A DNA stretch of 64,000 nucleotides from CAZYHU01 sp964524475 (GCA_964524475.1 CAZGCO010000002.1:1-64000); one strand, 5' to 3'; positions 48,262 to 55,957 are shown, counted from the first letter of the stretch. Numbers and translations are program-made. The notes: generated from the sequence alone by a model not told the origin.

Positions 48262-48765
48262 ATGATCAAAAAAGCTTATTTTGCAGGGGGATGTTTTTGG
48301 GGACTTGAACAATTGTTTCGGAAACTCCCAGGGGTAATCGATACTGAAACTGGTTACACTGGCGGGACGAATGACAATCCGACATATGAAAACCATACAG
48401 GCCATGCAGAGGCTCTACAGATAACCTATGACACTGACGTGATAGACTTTTGGCATTTATTGGATTTCTTTTTCCAGATTCATAATCCGACAACACTAAA
48501 CCAACAGGGGAACGATATTGGTACGTCATATCGCAGTGCGATTTTTTATCAGGATGAAGCCGAGTATAAACAGGCAGAGGATTTTATAAAAATCGTTAAT
48601 GATTCAGAGCGTTGGAAAATCCGTGATACAGTCATGCCAGTAGTAACAACACTTGAACCCTTTACGAAATTTTGGCCAGCAGAGGATTATCATCAAGACT
48701 ATCTAGAGAAAAACCCGAACGGTTATACCTGTCACGCAATTTGGTTTGAGAGTTATTTGAAATAA
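48262..48765 (+). CDS. msrA: peptide methionine sulfoxide reductase A
   Basis: 167 residues from the ATG at 48262; a longer open frame starts inside the previous gene and is rejected because of the promoter and terminator between. The active-site [15 protein letters not shown] carries the catalytic cysteine; [26 protein letters not shown] and [11 protein letters not shown] are family signatures. It reduces Met-S-sulfoxide in proteins. Only one further cysteine (GYTCHAIWF) could be the resolving one. Confidence 0.95.
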   Translation: MIKKAYFAGGCFWGLEQLFRKLPGVIDTETGYTGGTNDNPTYENHTGHAEALQITYDTDVIDFWHLLDFFFQIHNPTTLNQQGNDIGTSYRSAIFYQDEAEYKQAEDFIKIVNDSERWKIRDTVMPVVTTLEPFTKFWPAEDYHQDYLEKNPNGYTCHAIWFESYLK

Positions 48766-48794
48766 AAAAAGCCCCAAAAGAGCTTTTTTTATTT
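48760..48794. terminator. terminator between msrA and the convergent membrane protein gene
   Basis: Perfect 13-bp arms AAATAAAAAAAGC/GCTTTTTTTATTT; it contains the msrA stop. Confidence 0.8.
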
Positions 48795-48798
48795 TAGT

Positions 48799-49362
48799 CT
48801 ACATAGCCCTTGCTAATGTAATGACAGTAAAGATTCCTAGTGTGTTGAGGATCAGTGAGATGATTAAAAACTGCCAATTTTTTAGTTTTGATATTCCCAT
48901 GAGTCCGACACCTATCTCGTCGGGGAATGGTGAGGCGATAATAATAGCTCCGATTACGGGTGCCAGCCACGCAAAATACGGAGTACTCATGATTCTGATC
49001 AGATGTGTTCCACCTATTTTTTTAAATACAGGTATTAGTTCTTGGAAAACATTATCCTTTAAAAATCTAAAAATTAGATAATCTCCCATTACACCACCGA
49101 GACCCGCACAAAGCGAGATAATGACAGGGTGGTGGATAGACGCCATGTTATACAGTACGATACCAGCCGGTGCTACCGTAAACGTAGAGACAAAAAATAT
49201 CCCTGCTACAAATGATCCGATATATCCCAGATGTGCGATATTATCGATAATTATTTTGCCCGTGGTAGTATTAGCGAATAAAAATACGGCTACTAAACTG
49301 ATGACGAGGAGGAGAGTATTTTTAAACCGCCAGGATTTGTATGTTTTTAAAATATTATTCAT
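48799..49362 (-). CDS. VTT/DedA-like integral membrane protein
   Basis: 187 residues with about five membrane helices. GIFFVSTFTVAPAGIVLYN, GLGGVMGDYLIFRF, then a loop and PVIGAIIIASPFPDEIGVGLMG followed by a final helix resemble the VTT (DedA/SNARE-associated) arrangement of re-entrant helices with a central Pro and acidic residue (SPFPDEIG). DedA proteins flip lipid carriers such as undecaprenyl phosphate or phosphatidylethanolamine. The assignment is by pattern only. Confidence 0.55.
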   Translation of the reverse strand: MNNILKTYKSWRFKNTLLLVISLVAVFLFANTTTGKIIIDNIAHLGYIGSFVAGIFFVSTFTVAPAGIVLYNMASIHHPVIISLCAGLGGVMGDYLIFRFLKDNVFQELIPVFKKIGGTHLIRIMSTPYFAWLAPVIGAIIIASPFPDEIGVGLMGISKLKNWQFLIISLILNTLGIFTVITLARAM

Positions 49363-49613
49363 AAAACGTGTTAATTATTATACCAAATCGACTTTTGTAG
49401 GGCAAATATAAAAATATATAGCGATAAGGTGGGGTAGGGTTTTAAGTAAGGAGTAATAGAGGAGTGGAACGTTTTAAAATTTTTGAGAGGTTGGATTCTA
49501 TTAAAAATAAAAGATATTCACGATAGTTTCTTATTTTGATTTTAACTGTAGTATTTTAGAAAATTATGGTATACATAAAGTATTATCAGGTTTAATTTTT
49601 TTTTTCAAACTTT

Positions 49614-50018
49614 ATGAGAGATTATATTGCACCAATTGAATTAATCGTTCGAGTTGTTATAAAACGAGATGATAGTATATTGCTTTGTAAACCAATAGAT
49701 AAAGATTACTTTTTTCTACCAGGTGGACATGTAGAGTTTGGTGACACTCTTGAAGAAACTCTCTATAAAGAATTATCAGAAGAAACAGGAATTGAAAAAG
49801 ATGAAATAGAAAACGTTAAACTTATCAGTCATTTAGAACAAGTATATGGAGAACATGAAAAAAGACGACATGAGCTTAATATGATTTATACGATAGACCT
49901 CGTCACTGACCGAGAAATCGTCTCACAAGAAGACCATATTACATTTTCTTGGATACCTGTTTCTGAGATTGAAAATGCCTATATTTTACCTGCTGATATA
50001 AAACAGTTTTTAAATTAA
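49614..50018 (+). CDS. NUDIX hydrolase
   Basis: 134 residues. The Nudix box is complete: GGHVEFGDTLEETLYKELSE continuing into ETGI (G-x5-E-x7-xE-x2-EE-x-G pattern with K for R at one place). Family members hydrolyse nucleoside diphosphates linked to other groups; the substrate is open. First gene of a tightly spaced set (18, 1 and -4 bp between genes) with a dehydrogenase, a YqfO-like protein and an SRPBCC-cupin protein. The 250 bp upstream are AT-rich with no clear promoter. Confidence 0.9.
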   Translation: MRDYIAPIELIVRVVIKRDDSILLCKPIDKDYFFLPGGHVEFGDTLEETLYKELSEETGIEKDEIENVKLISHLEQVYGEHEKRRHELNMIYTIDLVTDREIVSQEDHITFSWIPVSEIENAYILPADIKQFLN

Positions 50019-50036
50019 AAATATTAATAATAGATT

Positions 50037-50957
50037 ATGAAAATACTTATTACAGACTCATTGTTTATATCTTCTGAGCATGAAAACATACTTCGCGAGG
50101 CAGGTTTTGATGTTGAACGACTCGATAAACCTGAAGCAACAGAGGCCGAATTAATTGAAGCTATTAAAGGAAAAGATGGTTATATTCTTGGTGGTATAGA
50201 AAAACTTACTGACAAAATAATTGATAGTGCAGATAATCTCAAAGCAATCGTATTCACTGGAATTGGTTATAAAGATTTTATTCCAAACCACGAGTATGTG
50301 ACCAGTAAAGGAATTGCTATTGCAAATACTCCTGATGCTCCAACACATGCGGTTGCAGAGTGGGCAGTGACTATGGCACTTGCTATGAACCGTAATATCT
50401 TTGACCTGGGTCGTGTTGGTGAGAAAAAGTTTATGACAAGTAAGGGGATTGAAAATCAACATATTGGTATTGTTGGACTTGGAAGAATTGGGAAAGAAAT
50501 TTCAAAAATGCTACAACCCTTTCGACCTGCTTCAGTTTCATATTTTAGCAAGCACAAGCACGATGATTCACAACTTGAATACAAGGAATTAAATACGTTA
50601 CTTAACGACAGTGATATCGTATTTCTGTGTGTTTCAAAAGACGCAGGTAAAAATTTCTTTGGAAAAGAACAATTGGCACAAATGAAAGATGGTTCACTTC
50701 TTATTACATTTATGGCGGAAGATATTGTAGATAAAGATGCACTTCTTGTTGAACTTAAAACAGGTCGTATTCGCGCAATATCTGATAATCCAATTCATAA
50801 TGAAGAGTCAAAAAATCTTCCCGTTGGAACTTGGTATTGTTTCAATGCTTCAAATGCGTTTAATACAGAAACCGAAATAAAACTATGTAGTGATATGGCT
50901 ACCGATTCTATAATTAATCTATTAAAAACTGGAGATGATAAAAATAAAGTAAATTAA
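50037..50957 (+). CDS. D-isomer specific 2-hydroxyacid dehydrogenase family protein
   Basis: 306 residues. The NAD-binding fingerprint is HIGIVGLGRIGKEISKML. The substrate-domain segment GTGIGYKDFI is seen as FTGIGYKDFIPNHEYV, and the catalytic region has LCVSKDAGKNFFGKEQLAQM. The usual C-terminal catalytic His in a 'H..g.t' motif is not evident (ISDNPIHNEESK offers a possible His), so activity may be altered. Second gene of the four-gene cassette. Confidence 0.85.
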   Translation: MKILITDSLFISSEHENILREAGFDVERLDKPEATEAELIEAIKGKDGYILGGIEKLTDKIIDSADNLKAIVFTGIGYKDFIPNHEYVTSKGIAIANTPDAPTHAVAEWAVTMALAMNRNIFDLGRVGEKKFMTSKGIENQHIGIVGLGRIGKEISKMLQPFRPASVSYFSKHKHDDSQLEYKELNTLLNDSDIVFLCVSKDAGKNFFGKEQLAQMKDGSLLITFMAEDIVDKDALLVELKTGRIRAISDNPIHNEESKNLPVGTWYCFNASNAFNTETEIKLCSDMATDSIINLLKTGDDKNKVN

Positions 50958-50958
50958 T

Positions 50959-51282
50959 ATGAATTCAACTTATGTAAAAATTGTGGTATTTGTACCAGAA
51001 ACCCATACAGACATAGTTCGTGAAGCTATGGGTATGGCGGGTGCAGGAAAGATTGGCAATTATAGTCATTGTTCATTTTCCTCTAAAGGTATAGGTCGCT
51101 TTAAACCTGAAAATGGAGCTAATCCTCATATTGGAGAAGTTGGAAAATTTGAAGAGGTCGTTGAAGAACGAATAGAAACCGTGTGTTCAAGAGAAAAACT
51201 TCAAGAAGTCATAACTGCAATTAAACAAGTTCATCCATATGATGAAGTTGCTTTTGATGTATATCCTCTAGAAAATATATGA
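50959..51282 (+). CDS. YqfO/NIF3 insert-domain family protein
   Basis: 107 residues. KIVVFVPETHTDIVREAMG, GAGKIGNYSHCSFSSKGIGR, FKPENGANPHIGEVG and the C-terminal HPYDEVAFDVYPL match the CutA/PII-like domain that is inserted in NIF3/YqfO proteins and also occurs alone. The function of the stand-alone form is unknown. It begins 1 bp after the dehydrogenase stop and its TGA overlaps the next ATG. Confidence 0.88.
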   Translation: MNSTYVKIVVFVPETHTDIVREAMGMAGAGKIGNYSHCSFSSKGIGRFKPENGANPHIGEVGKFEEVVEERIETVCSREKLQEVITAIKQVHPYDEVAFDVYPLENI

Positions 51283-51953
51283 ATTCAAACAAACTAACTA
51301 TCCGTATCAATAAATCAGTTTCAGAAGTATTTGATTTTACAATTAATCCACAAAACACTCCTCTTTGGATAGATTTCATTGTTGAAGAAACAATTAATGG
51401 TAATGAAATCAAGGTTGGTACTAGGTATACAAATCGTGACAAAGATGGAAATATAAATCTTTATGAACTTACACAATTTGAGAACAATATGGTTTTTGAA
51501 CTCCAGTCAGTACCTCCGTATTATACAGTCAAGTATACTTACACTCCGATTTCTGAAACCGAAACCGAACTTGAATATTTTGAGTGGGTGGAATCAGGTG
51601 AACTTTCATCTCCATTTCCTATGTCTGCTATGCAGAAGTTAAAAGAAGTTTTGGAAACTACTAATTTAAAAACAGTACAATCAGATTTGCTGCAAGAACA
51701 ACTGAGAAAAGAAGGATTTCCTATTGTGTATGAATGGACTGATGAACCAGGGACGGTGTATGAAAACCATCATCACGAGGGCAAGGTCTCATTTTATGTA
51801 ACCAGTGGCTCGGTAACTTTTTCTGGTGGGATTAATAGAACAGTTTCAGCAGGGGAGAGAATAGATGTTCCTGTGAGTGTTGATCATACTGCAATTGTCG
51901 GTGAGTATGGGTGTACGTATATTGTTGGTCAAGAAATCGAAGGCGATGCGTAG
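51279..51953 (+). CDS. SRPBCC-like domain fused to a cupin
   Basis: 224 residues. Residues 1-135 look like an SRPBCC/polyketide-cyclase-type fold (RINKSVSEVFDFTINPQNTP, WIDFIVEETINGNEIKVGT, then YTPISETETELEYFEW). Residues of about 150-220 form a cupin: YENHHHEGKVSFYVTSGSV with a His cluster for metal binding, then ERIDVPVSVDHTAIVG. The fusion of a ligand-binding cavity with a small cupin is unusual. Last gene of the cassette, start overlapping the previous stop; a 12-bp stem terminator follows. Confidence 0.75.
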   Translation: MNSNKLTIRINKSVSEVFDFTINPQNTPLWIDFIVEETINGNEIKVGTRYTNRDKDGNINLYELTQFENNMVFELQSVPPYYTVKYTYTPISETETELEYFEWVESGELSSPFPMSAMQKLKEVLETTNLKTVQSDLLQEQLRKEGFPIVYEWTDEPGTVYENHHHEGKVSFYVTSGSVTFSGGINRTVSAGERIDVPVSVDHTAIVGEYGCTYIVGQEIEGDA

Positions 51954-51982
51954 GTAGTTTGATAAAATAATTTGTAAAAATT

Positions 51983-52018
51983 AAAGACTGAGTACTATGT
52001 AGTTACTCAGTCTTTTTT
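51983..52018 (+). terminator. terminator of the four-gene cassette
   Basis: Perfect 12-bp stem AAAGACTGAGTA/TACTCAGTCTTT (51983-52015) followed by T's; it also faces the convergent pyrF-pyrE gene. Confidence 0.8.
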
Positions 52019-52040
52019 GTTTTTTGATTTACTTGTAATG

Positions 52041-53396
52041 TTACTTTTTTAAGTATTCAGCACCCTTACCAACAGATGTGTTAATTGGTATGTTATTTTT
52101 GCAATAAGGGCAATCAGCTTCATCATAAGCTTCAAGGGTTACGTTCATCAATGTTTTGAGCACAGGCACGTTGCCAATGTCTTCTAATGTAATACCTCCG
52201 CGGTTACAGAGAGCTCCAACACCAATAACTTCTCCATCAAGGGATCTGACAACTTCAACAACTTTTTTTACTGAACCGCCTGTTGTTAAAATGTCTTCTA
52301 CTATCAGGATTTTTTTGGCGAAGATTAATTTTTCTTGTCCACGCTTGATAATGAAAGAATCACCAGCCTTGTCAGCACAGATAGCCAATACTTCTTTACC
52401 TTGTAACAGAGATAAATGGTGAGCGGTCCACTGAGCAAGGGCAACACCTCCAACAACAGGTCCAACAACTGCATCAATTTCTTCATTTTCAAAATCTTCA
52501 GCAATAAATTGGCATAGTCGTGATATTTTTGCTGTGTGTGGATACACTGCATCTTTGTTTACATAAGCTTCGCCATGTTTTCCTGATGTGTACACGATAT
52601 GACTACCGGTAATAATTGCCTGAGATTCTTCAAAAATTTTCATAATTTCAGATTCTCTGGCTTTTGTTTCATCGTCAAGAACTTCGGCAATTTCTTCAAG
52701 AACTTTCATAGCTGCTTCTTCTGGTGTCATACCATCAGGTTTAGTTATTGGTCTCCCAATCACTAAAAGATGTGCACCTGCCTTGATTGCTTCGGCTGGG
52801 GTCATGATTCTTTTCTGATCATTAACCTGAGAAAACGCAGGACGAATTCCTGGTGTCATTTTTTTCAATGATGATAATTCAGGACATTCTCCGAGCATTT
52901 CAAGTTCCTGAGGTGAGCAGATAATTCCATCACAGCCTGCAAGGGTTGCTTCACGGGCCATCTGTAACACTTTTGCTTTTGTCGGTGAACCGAAAACAAT
53001 ATTGCCATTGTGTTCATCAATTGAAGTTAAAACAGATACTGCATAAACTTTTGATTGACCCTTATTTTTTACAGCTTCGAGCATTGCAGGCATTCCAGCC
53101 GAGGCATGAAGATTGAAAATCTTTACACCAAGTTTAGCAGCCTGTTTTGATGATTGCCCAACTGTATTAGGGATATCATCAAATTTACCATCAAGGAAAA
53201 CCTTTCCGCCAATTTCATGAATTGCTTTAACTACTTTTGGAGCACCTTCGGCAATAATAAGTTCAAGTCCAACCTTGAACATTCCCACGTATGGGTGTAA
53301 TCGTTTTACAAGTTCTAGTGCCTTGTCGAGATTGTCCACATCTATTGCAAGTACTACTCTTTGTTTTGCTCTTTCGAGTCTTTCATTTTTTAGCAT
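52041..53396 (-). CDS. pyrFE: bifunctional orotidine 5'-phosphate decarboxylase-orotate phosphoribosyltransferase
   Basis: 451 residues, two domains. Residues 1-240: OMP decarboxylase TIM barrel with LAIDVDNLDKAL, FLDGKFDDIPNTV (catalytic D-x-K-x2-D) and LVIGRPITKPDG at the phosphate site. Residues of about 245-451: orotate phosphoribosyltransferase with ITGSHIVYTSGKHGEAYVNK, GPVVGGVALAQ and the PRPP loop ILIVEDILTTGGSVKK, ending with a C-x2-C pair. The pair converts orotate plus PRPP to UMP. The order decarboxylase-transferase is the reverse of the animal UMP synthase. No other pyr genes lie here. Confidence 0.92.
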   Translation of the reverse strand: MLKNERLERAKQRVVLAIDVDNLDKALELVKRLHPYVGMFKVGLELIIAEGAPKVVKAIHEIGGKVFLDGKFDDIPNTVGQSSKQAAKLGVKIFNLHASAGMPAMLEAVKNKGQSKVYAVSVLTSIDEHNGNIVFGSPTKAKVLQMAREATLAGCDGIICSPQELEMLGECPELSSLKKMTPGIRPAFSQVNDQKRIMTPAEAIKAGAHLLVIGRPITKPDGMTPEEAAMKVLEEIAEVLDDETKARESEIMKIFEESQAIITGSHIVYTSGKHGEAYVNKDAVYPHTAKISRLCQFIAEDFENEEIDAVVGPVVGGVALAQWTAHHLSLLQGKEVLAICADKAGDSFIIKRGQEKLIFAKKILIVEDILTTGGSVKKVVEVVRSLDGEVIGVGALCNRGGITLEDIGNVPVLKTLMNVTLEAYDEADCPYCKNNIPINTSVGKGAEYLKK

Positions 53397-53474
53397 GATA
53401 TTAAATTTAAATGATGAATATGTAATACAAAAATCAGTATAACCCTAACACAGTAGTATATAATAGTCAATATT

Positions 53475-53505
53475 TGTGACCTCAAGGAGAATCGAACTCC
53501 GATTA
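53475..53505 (-). repeat. 31-bp direct repeat of the tRNA-Glu 3' end (attachment-site-like)
   Basis: Matches 55724-55754 at 30 of 31 bases in the same orientation. It covers two bases of trailer, the acceptor 3' strand and the T arm of tRNA-Glu. Confidence 0.8.
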
Positions 53506-53523
53506 TCAGAACGAGAATCTGAT
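53477..53523 (-). pseudogene. tRNA-Glu 3' half (anticodon arm to 3' end)
   Basis: Read on the minus strand, this has an anticodon stem TCAGA/TCTGA with loop TTCTCGT (CTC), a variable region, an intact T arm and the acceptor 3' strand. The acceptor 5' strand and D arm are absent, replaced by part of a protein-coding remnant. The anticodon stem differs from the intact tRNA-Glu on both sides but still pairs. Confidence 0.8.
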
Positions 53524-53525
53524 AT

Positions 53526-53608
53526 AGAGGACGAGGACTGGATATATACACTGAAACATTATCTTGGAATTACAAAAAAATCCTTGTCTCTTCGTATCAA
53601 GAATAGTT
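53526..53608 (+). pseudogene. C-terminal remnant of a DnaQ/DUF3820-type exonuclease paralogue
   Basis: The frame gives [19 protein letters not shown], then a short tail and TGA. It aligns with the last part of the exonuclease at 47432-48178 ([19 protein letters not shown]). The codons differ at many places, so it is a diverged paralogue rather than a recent copy. It starts exactly where the tRNA-Glu fragment ends. Confidence 0.7.
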
Positions 53609-53618
53609 GACATATAAT
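53607..53618 (+). promoter_or_regulatory. promoter elements of the 53666 gene
   Basis: TTGACA (53607-53612) directly abuts TATAAT (53613-53618), so they cannot form one -35/-10 pair. If TATAAT is the -10 box, transcription begins near 53625, at the foot of the hairpin that covers the start codon. Confidence 0.4.
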
Positions 53619-53625
53619 ATTATGT

Positions 53626-53667
53626 ATGCTAATTTATTTTTGAATAAAATTAAAAATAAATTAGCAT
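53626..53667 (+). promoter_or_regulatory. 16-bp hairpin that includes the start codon
   Basis: Arms 53626-53641 and 53652-53667 pair perfectly around a 10-nt loop. The right arm contains the first two bases of the ATG at 53666. Confidence 0.65.
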
Positions 53668-54022
53668 GAAAAAAACAAAGAAAGAACGTACCAGATTAGG
53701 TTGGCCATTTTTTTATTTTTACAAGAAAACGAGACGAATTGGAGATGCTCACGATACATCGTGGCATGAAATTTTTACACAGGTGGCTACGAACTTTGTT
53801 TGGGGGTTTCTAGGTAACTTACCAAGTCCGTTTATTACAAAACGGTTTGTTCCAGGAGTATGTGTCTCATTCCTGTGTTATTACTATACGATGACATTCA
53901 TCATGAACCGTCCCGGTTATACTACCAAGTTTGGGAAGCTTATCATTTTCCCCATTCCTCCTACTATTGGTGCGATTCTCTCGTATTATGTAGGGTACTG
54001 GATTATAGACCATTTACAATAA
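53666..54022 (+). CDS. small membrane protein in the tRNA-Glu-bounded segment
   Basis: 118 residues, no family recognised. The N-terminus is strongly basic (MKKTKKERTRLGWPFFYFYKK). Two or three hydrophobic segments follow, at about 40-52, 64-82 (VPGVCVSFLCYYYTMTFIM) and 92-115 (LIIFPIPPTIGAILSYYVGY). The mRNA is predicted to start with a hairpin covering its own ATG. A 10-bp stem terminator lies right after the gene. Confidence 0.55.
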   Translation: MKKTKKERTRLGWPFFYFYKKTRRIGDAHDTSWHEIFTQVATNFVWGFLGNLPSPFITKRFVPGVCVSFLCYYYTMTFIMNRPGYTTKFGKLIIFPIPPTIGAILSYYVGYWIIDHLQ

Positions 54023-54039
54023 TAATATTACCTTGTGCT

Positions 54040-54067
54040 AAAAAAGAGGTTTTTAAGCCTCTTTTTT
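54040..54067 (+). terminator. terminator after the 53666 gene
   Basis: AAAAAAGAGG (54040-54049) pairs with CCTCTTTTTT (54058-54067). Confidence 0.8.
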
Positions 54068-54127
54068 GTGTGGTGAGCTTTCTTTTGAAATAGAATCTTT
54101 TGATTCTGCACCCTGTAAGACGTTTCG

Positions 54128-55624
54128 TTATTTTTCAATCGTATCATTCTGAGTATTCTCGTTCGTAGAAGTTTCTTCAAGTGGAACTTTTAATCGTAGT
54201 GGAAAATCAGGATATTGACCCTCAAGCAAGTCCAAGAGCTTATTGGTTAAATCAGCTGCATCATAAACTATAGATGGCATACGATGCATACTTACCGAAG
54301 GAAATTTATGAAGTCTGTGTAGAGGGTTAGAGCATTTGTCTATAACTGCTTCTCGAATTGCTCCCCAGTTTCCGTGGGTGTAAGCTGATGTCCAATCGTA
54401 GTATTTGTCGTAAATATCTTTACAATCAGCAGTCTCGCTCATATCTCGCAAATTAGTTTTGGCAAAATGACCTAACTCTATAGCTACAAATTCTTCCCAC
54501 TTGTCCTCGTTAGCAATTTCTTCTAGTAATTTAATATTTACATACGGTGGTATTGTTCTGAGGTCTCGAAGTTTTAGATAAGCCTGCTTTGTTTTTCCAG
54601 ACCCGTATTCTAAAAATCCTCGCCAAGTGTCCGGTAAGTCATTTTTTATAAGATAGGCACATGTTATATAAGTCTCAGCAATCGTTCGCAGAGCAAGTCT
54701 TGCTGTAGCAGATTTCCAAAAATTCGTAACAGTTAGTTCTGTCATAAGTCGGAGTACATAAAAAGCGAGGCCAAAAATAGCTGCGTGCTTATGTTCTAAT
54801 TTTGAATTTTTCTCTGCAAGCATGAAGTGCCTCATTAATTCGATTTTGATTTTCCTTATGTCCTCATGTAGTAAATTAACATCTACTTTTTCATCGTAGT
54901 TATCCTCCTTTGGAATTGGTAAACAAATTGTATTTTGATGACACATTAACCAAAACTTTTCTGGCCAATCAGTAGAACTTTCTCTCAGGTGCATCGCCAT
55001 TTCAGAAGCTCGAATACTTGGCCTAACTGAACGCATATCTCCCTTGTTTGGATATTGAGTAATGTTTTCAAACATATCTCTTGGAACTTTCATTTTTCCG
55101 GAAACAAGCATAGGTAATAACCATGCCCATCTACAGTCAGTAGCTTCTTGGGACTGATGCCAAAGAACCTGTGCGACGCTTTCAACTAAGTGACCAATCA
55201 ATTCTTTTTCTTCCTCTTCAGAGTCTATCTCACCAAGAAATTTCCAGTCATCGTAAACTGGCATTTCTAGAAACAACAATAGTGGCTTAAGAGCTTTTTG
55301 AATTTCAGGGTCACCAAAAACACCCTTAAATAAACTTAAACGGTAGGCTTCTGGCCAGACAGCTATGCCCGATATCGAAACATCACATAAAAAATCATTT
55401 GTTTGGACAAATAAGCCTACGTTTCTATAGACTTCAAGTGCTTTCTCTCTCCCCAGTCCCTTATGAAGTAAGATTGCCCATAACATTTCAGGTAACCTTT
55501 CGTCAATCCAAGAGGATGTCTTCATGTTAGGAATAGTTAAAAATGGAGGTTTAAGAGTTGAACCTTCTTTTTTATGCTTAGACAAATCAGTGGTTTTATG
55601 TTTTTCATTGTTCTTTTGTTTCAT
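54128..55624 (-). CDS. DUF5677-like protein, probable cargo of an integrated element
   Basis: 498 residues, soluble, no membrane segment. The first 35 residues are basic and polar. The central block ATARLALRTIAETYITCAYL followed by DTWRGFLEYGSGKTKQAYLKL, and later DWTSAYTHGNWGAIRE, follow the pattern of DUF5677 proteins, a family of unknown biochemical function found mostly in accessory genome regions. The N-terminal 250 residues (RLPEMLWAILLHKGLGREKA near the start) I do not recognise. It is the largest gene between the two tRNA-Glu repeats, is oriented away from the tRNA and has no partner gene. A defence or stress role is possible but unproven. Confidence 0.6.
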   Translation of the reverse strand: MKQKNNEKHKTTDLSKHKKEGSTLKPPFLTIPNMKTSSWIDERLPEMLWAILLHKGLGREKALEVYRNVGLFVQTNDFLCDVSISGIAVWPEAYRLSLFKGVFGDPEIQKALKPLLLFLEMPVYDDWKFLGEIDSEEEEKELIGHLVESVAQVLWHQSQEATDCRWAWLLPMLVSGKMKVPRDMFENITQYPNKGDMRSVRPSIRASEMAMHLRESSTDWPEKFWLMCHQNTICLPIPKEDNYDEKVDVNLLHEDIRKIKIELMRHFMLAEKNSKLEHKHAAIFGLAFYVLRLMTELTVTNFWKSATARLALRTIAETYITCAYLIKNDLPDTWRGFLEYGSGKTKQAYLKLRDLRTIPPYVNIKLLEEIANEDKWEEFVAIELGHFAKTNLRDMSETADCKDIYDKYYDWTSAYTHGNWGAIREAVIDKCSNPLHRLHKFPSVSMHRMPSIVYDAADLTNKLLDLLEGQYPDFPLRLKVPLEETSTNENTQNDTIEK

Positions 55625-55725
55625 ATAAAAAAGTTGTTGATACTAAAATTTTCTAAACTATATTATTATAAAAAATAGTATAGAAGAAGTTTGTAAACGA
55701 GTCTTCTCGTGCTAGTGCGAGCCTG

Positions 55726-55797
55726 TGACCTCACGGAGAATCGAACTCCGATTACAAGAATGAGAATCTTGTGTCCTAACCGTTAGACGATGAGGCC
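55726..55797 (-). tRNA. tRNA-Glu (CTC)
   Basis: Acceptor GGCCTCA pairs with TGAGGTC (one G-T), D arm GTCT...GGAC, anticodon stem CAAGA/TCTTG with loop TTCTCAT (anticodon CTC), and an intact T arm. CCA is not encoded; the discriminator A is followed by CAGG. A 3' copy lies at 53477-53523 and a 5' copy at 55957-55980. Confidence 0.95.
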
Positions 55798-55927
55798 ATG
55801 AATGTTGTTGTGTAAACATTTTTAATTATAAACCATAATTGATTCTCATTCTATCATGAGAATCTTGCCTACTGCCTATCTCACTATGTTCGATAACGGC
55901 AGTTTTCTCCGCCTTGCTCCGAAACCG

Positions 55928-55957
55928 GATAAAAATCAAAGCAGTTTGATTTTTATT
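55928..55957 (-). terminator. terminator-like hairpin next to the tRNA-Glu 5' copy
   Basis: GGATAAAAATCAAA and TTTGATTTTTATTC pair over 13 bp around GCAG, immediately downstream (minus strand) of the copied tRNA 5' quarter. Confidence 0.5.
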
